Part shown: positions 54,235 to 61,007 of the stretch, in pieces | How the letters are laid out: each line of letters starts with the position of its first letter | Numbering within the stretch: the stretch's first letter is position 1 | Assembly (NCBI GenBank): GCA_002256485.1 | Contig: NNSG01000008.1 | Coordinates: forward strand, 62,001 to 126,000 | Length of the DNA stretch: 64,000 bases | Source: Fidelibacterota bacterium 408169 | Lineage (GTDB): Bacteria; Fidelibacterota; Marinisomatia; Marinisomatales; TCS55 | Direction: 5' to 3' | Program-made: the position numbers and the translations under genes | Notes under the pieces: generated by a model | What the model saw: only the letters and a program-made list of their open reading frames with translations | What the model was told of the DNA's origin: nothing | Databases searched by the model: none

Positions 54235-57200
54235 ATGATTACGTGGAAACTCACAAAATTCTACCTGACAATGTTGTGTTGCACAGCACCGATTCTAGCG
54301 CAAAGTGTTTCTGTATCAATAGGTGATGCGACTGTTGACGGGTATACGTCAGATATTGAAGTACCCGTTATTTTAACGAACCCTAACGATGCTGTAGCAG
54401 GTATTCAGTTTGATATGGAAGTAGCTCCAGGTAACGTCATTTTTTTGTCGAGTATAGATGCTGTAGGTGAAGCAACAGGATTTTCTACAGATTTTAATAC
54501 ATTATCTGATGATGTATACAGAGTGATATTATTTAATGCGGGTAGCAACTCGGTTATTTCCGCTAATGCTGATACAGTGATGACCTTGCATTTTGATGGT
54601 TCTTCTGTTGTTTCAAGCCAAATTGATTTACTTGTTTCAGGATTAATTGTCAGTGATTCTTCGGGTGGAACAATTTCATCTTCCAGTGGTAACGGCAGCA
54701 TTACAATAGGATATGTTGTGTCATTAGATCTTTCAGATGGTCAAGGTGATGTTGATGAAACAGTTTCTGTTACAGTAGATATGGATAATGGCGGCACAGT
54801 AGGTGGTGTGCAATTTGATTTGTTTGATACACCGGATTACGTTACAGTCTCGAATATATCAACTACAGACCGTACAACTGGTTTTACTGTTACAACGACT
54901 GAAATTGGCAGTGGTACTAGAGTCCTTGTTTATGATAATACCGGTAGCAATATATCTGCCGGCACAGGACCCATTTTGAATGTGGATTTTTCAATTCATA
55001 GCAATGCTTACGGTGGTGATGTATCTGTGTTTTTCAGCGAAGTAGTTGTTTCGGATGATATAGGTGGTGTGTATTGGATTGCTGCACTTGATACAGGTGT
55101 TGTAACAGTATTCCCCGGGTATATGGAAGAACCACATAATTTAATTGCCATTTCAGGTCTTGATGGTGAAGTCCCTTTGAGTTGGGATCCGCCAGTTGGG
55201 CCCATTCCACCGACGGTCCCTTTTACGATCGAGATTTTGACTGATGATTGGCCTACTGAAACATCATGGGATTTAGTCCATGTCGATGCAGATACTGTTG
55301 TTGGGAGTATCATAGCAGGTGATTTAACATCAACGGGAACATTATATACTTGGGATTTTGAATTAGCATCAGGTGGATATATGTTTACGATCTACGATAC
55401 TTACGGAGATGGTATATGTTGTGCGTATGGAGAAGGGTATTATAGTTTAATTTTAAACGGAAATGAAATTGCATCTGGGGGTGAATTTGCTGCTTCAGAA
55501 AGTGTTACGTTTAATACGAATGATGGACGATATAACATCGTGCAATATAATTATGTTACTCAACTGCAGTCAGAAAAAGAAATCAATACACATATTACAA
55601 GAAAAGATTTTACGATGAATACACCTATATTTCTTGAAAGAGGTCTGTTTGAAACATCTTATTTAAATGATGTAAATATTAATGTACGAGAAAATGAACG
55701 TAATGTACCAGTAACCGGATATAATCTATATCGTTCCACAGATGGAGTAACCTATGACATGATAGCATCGGTTGGCTCTGATGAATTAACTTATACAGAT
55801 GATGATGTAATTAATGGTTTGCTCCACTATTATTATGTTACAGCTGATTATTCTCCAGATGGTACTGAATCAGGTCCCTCAAATATTGCAGATGCGACAC
55901 CGGTTGAATGGGTTGAGTTATCCATGAGTAATGGAGCTGCATTATCAGGTACAATTGATACATTGGAATTATTTATCAACAGTGATTCTGAAATCAGCTC
56001 TTTTTACTTTGTAATAGAGGATGAACCTGATTATTTAATTGCTCAGTTTGGTGAGATTATTGAGACAGACCGTACATCTGGATGGTATTTAGACGTCAAT
56101 GAAGTTGGAGGAAACTTAGTGGTGACTGGTTCATCTATCCTAACAAGTGCTAATCCTATGCCACCTGGAGATGGAGCTGTTTGTAAAGTGCTAGTTATGG
56201 CTGTTAGCCAAGATCCAACTATATGCGATTTAATATTTACAACATCAACAGAAGTTAAAGATGCAAATGAAAATGAAATGAATTGGACTGCTGATAACGC
56301 CACATTTGATGTATCTGTGGAAACGCAATTCCTAGTTATGCCTAGTGCTTATGGTGAACCTGGGGTTGAGATTACAATTCCATTATTACTTAAAAATACA
56401 CAAGATGTGTATGGAGTGCAGGTGTATCTTACAGACGTTCCTAATTATGTGAGTGGAGTGTCTGTAACTCCTACGGATTACTACGATTTTAGTAACTGGA
56501 TTGTAGATGGTAATAATTCTGGAAATGAATTTCGAATTTTATTATATGATAATTCATTTAACAACCCAATTCCAGCAGGAACAGGTCATATAGCTGATAT
56601 AAACTTTAGTATAAATTCTAATGCACCATCTGGTGAATATGTAGAATTGTCGATGGGTGAAGTGCTTGTGGTCGATCAAAATAGTAATCCAATTCATACA
56701 GAATATTATGAAAGCAGTATTTATGTTGGAACACCAGAAGCAATCTTTAGCATTGGTGAGGTCAATCAAGTTTCCCAAACAATTACTATTGAATTGGAAA
56801 ATACAATTCCTGTTAATGTTTTGGAATTAGATTTGGCTGATGTACCGGAAGGCATTGAAGTAACGAGTGTATCCGGAACTGGTCGCTTTAATGGTCAAAT
56901 AGATGGGCTTTCGGGTGAACAAGATAATGGAATGGGCTATATTTTAGCATATGATTTAGCAAATGGAATATCGGTTGGATCAGGACCAATCTTGGAAATT
57001 AGTTATAATGTTTTAATGGATACTGGACTTTATGGTGATGTTCTTTCATGGCTAAGTAATGTTAATTCTACATATACAAATGGAAATTCTATTTTATCTA
57101 TTGGAACAGGATTTGCTGTACTTGATGCTAACTTGACCGTAGAAAATGATCTTGATATACCGAATACATTTGCTTTACACACAGCATTCCCAAATCCATT

Positions 57201-57441
57201 CAATCCAATAACACATATTCGTTATGATTTACCCGAAGCTGGGTTAGTTGATCTACGAGTATATGACCTTGCTGGTAGGGAAGTGCGGACATTAGCCAAA
57301 GGGTTTGAGCAGGCTGGTGAAAAATCAGTTGTTTGGAATGCCAAGGATAACCAGGGTCGCAGTGTGAGTGCCGGTGTTTATATTTACAGATTGGAGACTA
57401 AAGGACAATTTGAATCACAGAAAATGATTTTACTTAAGTAA
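54235..57441 (+). CDS. large secreted protein of cohesin-like repeats with sorting domain
   Basis: 1068 residues. Signal peptide TKFYLTMLCCTAPILAQ. Then repeated cohesin-like beta domains each with a (V/I)GGVQFDL(.)D(T/V)PDYV-type start and T.R(T/F).G(F/W) centre: about residues 22-155, 160-290, 600-720, 725-850, 850-980. A middle part has a DTYGDGICCAYGEGYY segment (about 385-410) and a fibronectin III-like segment (PVTGYNLYRSTDGVTYD). The end is LHTAFPNPFNPITHIRYDLPEAG, a sorting domain. Cohesin-like folds bind partners, so it may be a surface scaffold. No dockerin gene is seen nearby. Preceded by 162 bp with no gene. Confidence 0.9.
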   Translation: MITWKLTKFYLTMLCCTAPILAQSVSVSIGDATVDGYTSDIEVPVILTNPNDAVAGIQFDMEVAPGNVIFLSSIDAVGEATGFSTDFNTLSDDVYRVILFNAGSNSVISANADTVMTLHFDGSSVVSSQIDLLVSGLIVSDSSGGTISSSSGNGSITIGYVVSLDLSDGQGDVDETVSVTVDMDNGGTVGGVQFDLFDTPDYVTVSNISTTDRTTGFTVTTTEIGSGTRVLVYDNTGSNISAGTGPILNVDFSIHSNAYGGDVSVFFSEVVVSDDIGGVYWIAALDTGVVTVFPGYMEEPHNLIAISGLDGEVPLSWDPPVGPIPPTVPFTIEILTDDWPTETSWDLVHVDADTVVGSIIAGDLTSTGTLYTWDFELASGGYMFTIYDTYGDGICCAYGEGYYSLILNGNEIASGGEFAASESVTFNTNDGRYNIVQYNYVTQLQSEKEINTHITRKDFTMNTPIFLERGLFETSYLNDVNINVRENERNVPVTGYNLYRSTDGVTYDMIASVGSDELTYTDDDVINGLLHYYYVTADYSPDGTESGPSNIADATPVEWVELSMSNGAALSGTIDTLELFINSDSEISSFYFVIEDEPDYLIAQFGEIIETDRTSGWYLDVNEVGGNLVVTGSSILTSANPMPPGDGAVCKVLVMAVSQDPTICDLIFTTSTEVKDANENEMNWTADNATFDVSVETQFLVMPSAYGEPGVEITIPLLLKNTQDVYGVQVYLTDVPNYVSGVSVTPTDYYDFSNWIVDGNNSGNEFRILLYDNSFNNPIPAGTGHIADINFSINSNAPSGEYVELSMGEVLVVDQNSNPIHTEYYESSIYVGTPEAIFSIGEVNQVSQTITIELENTIPVNVLELDLADVPEGIEVTSVSGTGRFNGQIDGLSGEQDNGMGYILAYDLANGISVGSGPILEISYNVLMDTGLYGDVLSWLSNVNSTYTNGNSILSIGTGFAVLDANLTVENDLDIPNTFALHTAFPNPFNPITHIRYDLPEAGLVDLRVYDLAGREVRTLAKGFEQAGEKSVVWNAKDNQGRSVSAGVYIYRLETKGQFESQKMILLK

Positions 57442-57463
57442 GTACATTTGAAATTCATTTTTG

Positions 57464-57491
57464 AAAAAGGGCAGGTTTTCCTGCCCTTTTT
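57464..57491 (+). terminator. intrinsic terminator
   Basis: AAAAAGGGCAGG (57464-57475), loop TTTT, CCTGCCCTTTTT (57480-57491), then more T. Perfect 12-bp stem 22 bases after the 57441 stop. Confidence 0.95.
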
Positions 57492-57547
57492 CTTTTTCTA
57501 TCATATATAAAATCTTAACTTTGCCTTCTTTTTTTAAATGAAATTCG

Positions 57548-57630
57548 CCGCGGTGGTGGAATTGGTAGACACGCCAGATTTAGGATCTGGTGCCCCTTGG
57601 GTGTGAAGGTTCGACTCCTTTCCGCGGCAC
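57548..57630 (+). tRNA. tRNA-Leu (anticodon TAG)
   Basis: Acceptor GCCGCGG / CCGCGGC with discriminator A at 57630, D-arm TGGTGGAATTGGTAGACACG, anticodon arm CCAGATTTAGGATCTGG with TAG, a long variable arm (TGCCCCTTGGGTGT) and T-arm GAAGGTTCGACTCCTTT. Class II form with the long variable arm fits leucine. CCA is not encoded. Confidence 0.95.
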
Positions 57631-57638
57631 ATTAAAAG

Positions 57639-58514
57639 ATGAGTAAAGAAATCAATATAAAAAATATAGAAGCACAGGAACCTGAAAAAAAATCAACACT
57701 GCGAGTAATCGTACATAGTTTTTTCGTTGTTCCATTTCTAATTGCAATATTTGCTTTAATTGTATATTTAATGGTACGTGTTCTTACAGTAGAACCAAAT
57801 ACAGCGCAGGATTATCTAGAACATGTAAAGATTGGTGGCACAACCAAACGTTGGCAAGGTGCTTTCGAGCTTTCCAAAATTCTTTCAAATCCTAATATGG
57901 TTCCAAAAGATGAACGATTTGTTCAGGATATGATTTCTACGTTTGAGTATTCGACCCATGAACGTGATTCTCGTATTCGCTCTTATTTGGCAATGGCTAT
58001 GGGAAGAACAATGGATCGTCGCTATTCCCCAACTTTAATAAATGCCTTGCAAGAAAAAGACCATTCAATTGTTGCTGCAAGCGCTTATGCAATCGGATTA
58101 ATAAAAAGCCCTGAAGGATTTGTTGCATTATTAAATTTGTCAGATCATCAAGATGCCCAAGTACGGTTACAAACAATTATAGCCTTGGGTAATTATAAGA
58201 ATCCAGAAGCTGTAGAAATATTTCTGAATGCATTGTCTGACAATGAAGTAAATGTCCGATGGGATGCAGCTATAGCTTTGGCAAAGATTAAAAATATAAG
58301 TGGCCGCAGAATATTGTTAGACCTATTAGATAGAAAATATTTAGATTCTTTTCTAAATATTGATCTTGTCGAACAAGATCAAGCCATGTTGGTAACTATT
58401 CAAGTAATTTCAAATATAATTGATACAGAGATAGAGAAAGTATTAATAGAATTACGTGATAATGATCACAGTATGAAAGTAAGGGAAGCTGCGCGTAACG
58501 CATTAAATCTTTAA
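57639..58514 (+). CDS. HEAT-repeat membrane protein of the bc complex operon
   Basis: 291 residues. One membrane helix (about 28-50, FFVVPFLIAIFALIVYLMVRV) and then about six HEAT/PBS-lyase-like repeats (LAMAMGRTMDRRYSPTLINAL, VAASAYAIGLIKSPEGFVALL, RLQTIIALGNYKNPEAVEIFL, RWDAAIALAKIKNISGRRILL). The soluble part probably faces the periplasm and docks a partner. First gene of the respiratory operon, 8 bp before the Rieske gene, so likely an assembly or structural subunit of that complex. Its start is only 8 bp after tRNA-Leu. Confidence 0.85.
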   Translation: MSKEINIKNIEAQEPEKKSTLRVIVHSFFVVPFLIAIFALIVYLMVRVLTVEPNTAQDYLEHVKIGGTTKRWQGAFELSKILSNPNMVPKDERFVQDMISTFEYSTHERDSRIRSYLAMAMGRTMDRRYSPTLINALQEKDHSIVAASAYAIGLIKSPEGFVALLNLSDHQDAQVRLQTIIALGNYKNPEAVEIFLNALSDNEVNVRWDAAIALAKIKNISGRRILLDLLDRKYLDSFLNIDLVEQDQAMLVTIQVISNIIDTEIEKVLIELRDNDHSMKVREAARNALNL

Positions 58515-58522
58515 AAATAATT

Positions 58523-59095
58523 ATGACAGATTTAGAAATAAAAAAATCAGCAACCAAAGATCCGGGACGTCGTCCACCAGCAGCACTTGGAAAAGCTGAT
58601 TCTGTAGATCAAATAACTCGACGTTCATTCTTTTCATGGTTATCCATTGGCTGGTTGGCATTTATAGCTGCTACGGGTGGATTCTTTACCATGATGCTTC
58701 GTTTCTTTTTCCCCAATGTACTATTTGAACCAGTACAAACGTTTCGAGCCGGTTTTCCTGAAGATTATACTATTGGAGAAGTGGATTTAAGATGGAAAGA
58801 TAAATACGGTGTTTGGATTGTTCGGAATGAAGAAGGCATTTACGCTTTATCAACAACATGTACTCATCTTGGCTGCACACCGAATTGGTTGATTTCAGAA
58901 CAAAAATTTAAATGTCCTTGTCATGGAAGTGGATTTTTTAAAACAGGAATTAATTTTGAAGGACCTGCACCGCGACCTTTGGAGCGATACAAAATAATAT
59001 TAGCGGATGATGGCCAGGTTATTGTAGATAAAACAAAAAAATTCCAACAGGAAAAAGGCCAATGGGGAGACCCTGAAGCATTTATGAAAGTTTAA
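58523..59095 (+). CDS. Rieske [2Fe-2S] iron-sulfur protein
   Basis: 190 residues. An N-terminal membrane anchor (SIGWLAFIAATGGFFTMMLRFFF, with RRSFFSWLSI as a Tat-like motif) and the Rieske domain with CTHLGC (about 112) and CPCHGSGF (about 132). The cluster takes electrons from quinol at the Qo site of cytochrome b, which is encoded 10 bp downstream. Confidence 0.96.
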   Translation: MTDLEIKKSATKDPGRRPPAALGKADSVDQITRRSFFSWLSIGWLAFIAATGGFFTMMLRFFFPNVLFEPVQTFRAGFPEDYTIGEVDLRWKDKYGVWIVRNEEGIYALSTTCTHLGCTPNWLISEQKFKCPCHGSGFFKTGINFEGPAPRPLERYKIILADDGQVIVDKTKKFQQEKGQWGDPEAFMKV

Positions 59096-59105
59096 CGGAG
59101 AAAAG

Positions 59106-59876
59106 ATGTTAGAAAAATTTAGAGAAACTCAATTTTATAAATCAATTTTCCGTGGCGGTGGAGTACCAAAAAGTCGCCGTCAAAGGATGATGGTTGTTCT
59201 TAATAGTGTTTTTCTACATCTTCATCCGGTACGATTACCCAAGCACGCAGTAAAATTGAAATTTACATGGTGCATGGGTGGACTTTCCTTCTTCATATTT
59301 CTTATCCTGACAATTTCCGGTATTTTGCTTATGTTTTATTATCGCCCCACGATTGAATATGCTTATACGGATATTATTGATTTGGCAGAACAAGTACCAT
59401 TTGGTATAATGCGTGAAGTCCACCGCTGGGGAGCACATGCCATGGTTATAACAGTTTGGTTGCACATGTTTAGGGTATTTATGACAGGGTCATACAAACC
59501 ACCTCGTGAATTCAACTGGGCTGTAGGAGTAATTTTACTGCTATTAACTTTATTATTAAGTTTTACAGGATATTTACTTCCATGGGATCAGTTGGCAATT
59601 TGGGCTATTACTGTTGGATCAAACATGGCTCGAGCAACTCCATTTTTTGGGCATGAAGGTCCTGGAGCAGCATTGTTGGCCATTGGGGATATAAATTTTA
59701 TAACTATGGGGAGTGACGCACGATTTGCTTTGATTGGTGGACGATTTATGGGAGAAGCGGCCCTATTACGTTTTTACGTGCTACATTGTATTGGTCTACC
59801 CTTTATTATTATGATTTTTATGGCTGTTCATTTCTGGCGAATTCGCAAAGATGGTGGTATCTCTACGCCGGTTTAA
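59106..59876 (+). CDS. cytochrome b6-type N-terminal cytochrome b subunit
   Basis: 256 residues, four helices, like cytochrome b6 and shorter than full cytochrome b. Heme b ligands: His106 and His120 (HRWGAHAMVITVWLH), spaced 14, and a second pair in VLHCIGLPFIIMIFMAVH, spaced 15 as in b6. Cys56 in KFTWCMGG aligns with Cys35 of cytochrome b6, which carries the extra heme ci. FMTGSYKPPREFNW and SFTGYLLPWDQLAIWA complete the pattern. Oxidises quinol with the Rieske protein. Confidence 0.95.
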   Translation: MLEKFRETQFYKSIFRGGGVPKSRRQRMMVVLNSVFLHLHPVRLPKHAVKLKFTWCMGGLSFFIFLILTISGILLMFYYRPTIEYAYTDIIDLAEQVPFGIMREVHRWGAHAMVITVWLHMFRVFMTGSYKPPREFNWAVGVILLLLTLLLSFTGYLLPWDQLAIWAITVGSNMARATPFFGHEGPGAALLAIGDINFITMGSDARFALIGGRFMGEAALLRFYVLHCIGLPFIIMIFMAVHFWRIRKDGGISTPV

Positions 59877-59878
59877 AA

Positions 59879-60997
59879 ATGGAAAGTTTTAAACATATAA
59901 TTGATACAATTTCAAATCCGACAATTTTGTTTACGTCGACATTGATTATCTTTTTCTTTATTTTTCCGATTAATGATTGGTTTGATAAATGGAATCGCCG
60001 GTTGAAATTGTATGTATTGTGGTCGAAAAAATCAATGCTTCTGGCCGCAATACTTATGGCAGCATTTTTCTTATTTGGTTTAACAGATCCTGATTTTAGA
60101 TCAATTGTTCTTAAACCAGACAATGTCCCCATCTCTGGATTGATTTTTCTTGTTTACTTTTTTACATGGTTGTCGATGCATCAAGCATACGAAAATGATG
60201 CAAGACTGGAACGCGGTGAGTCGATTGATGAGCGATATGAAGCTCCAAATGATAAAGTGCTTGTATGGCCAGATTTGGTTTATATAGAATTCATTTCTCT
60301 TATTTTATGTTCTGCATTCTTACTGGTTTGGTCCATCGGACTGCAAGCACCAATTGAAGAACCTGCAAATCCCACCGAATCTCCAAACCCAGCTAAAGCA
60401 CCATGGTACTTTTTAGGTTTACAAGAGATGCTGGTTTATTTTGATCCGTGGATGGCCGGAGTTGTTTTACCAAGTTTAATTATTGTTGGATTGATTGCTA
60501 TCCCTTATATAGATAATGAACCTGCTGGTTCTGGTTATTACAGTTTTAAAAATAGAAAGTTATCAATCGCTTTATTCATGTTCGGCTGGTTAGTATTATG
60601 GGATATGCTTATTATCGTCGGAACAGTACTACGCGGACCTAACTGGAACTTTTTTGGTCCATTCGAATATTGGGATATTCATAAGCTGGAAGCGCTGACG
60701 AATATCAATTTATCAGAATTTATTTATATTAAATGGATGAATACCGGTCTACCGAATAATATTTTACTAAGAGAAATCTGGGGCATTTTTCTTTTATTGG
60801 GATACTTCCTGATTCTCCCTCCATTATTAGCTAGAACTATGTGTAAAAAAATCTATGAACGGTTAGGATCTTTTAAGTACTCAATATTTATTGTATTGAT
60901 TTTGATAGCATTAACGTTACCAATCAAAATGTATTTACGTTGGATGTTCAATATGAAATACATTATATCTATACCAGAATATTTCTTCAATTTTTAG
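59879..60997 (+). CDS. cytochrome b C-terminal (subunit IV-like) protein
   Basis: 372 residues from the ATG at 59879, 2 bp after the b6 gene. About eight membrane helices, more than the three of subunit IV: an extra N-terminal part (about 1-115), then VWPDLVYIEFISLILC and NPAKAPWYFLGLQEMLVYFDPWMAGV, the counterpart of the PEWY region. The PEWY Glu, a proton acceptor at Qo, is absent (APWY). Works with the 59106 product as a split cytochrome b. Confidence 0.9.
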   Translation: MESFKHIIDTISNPTILFTSTLIIFFFIFPINDWFDKWNRRLKLYVLWSKKSMLLAAILMAAFFLFGLTDPDFRSIVLKPDNVPISGLIFLVYFFTWLSMHQAYENDARLERGESIDERYEAPNDKVLVWPDLVYIEFISLILCSAFLLVWSIGLQAPIEEPANPTESPNPAKAPWYFLGLQEMLVYFDPWMAGVVLPSLIIVGLIAIPYIDNEPAGSGYYSFKNRKLSIALFMFGWLVLWDMLIIVGTVLRGPNWNFFGPFEYWDIHKLEALTNINLSEFIYIKWMNTGLPNNILLREIWGIFLLLGYFLILPPLLARTMCKKIYERLGSFKYSIFIVLILIALTLPIKMYLRWMFNMKYIISIPEYFFNF

Positions 60998-61007
60998 TTT
61001 TGATTAA

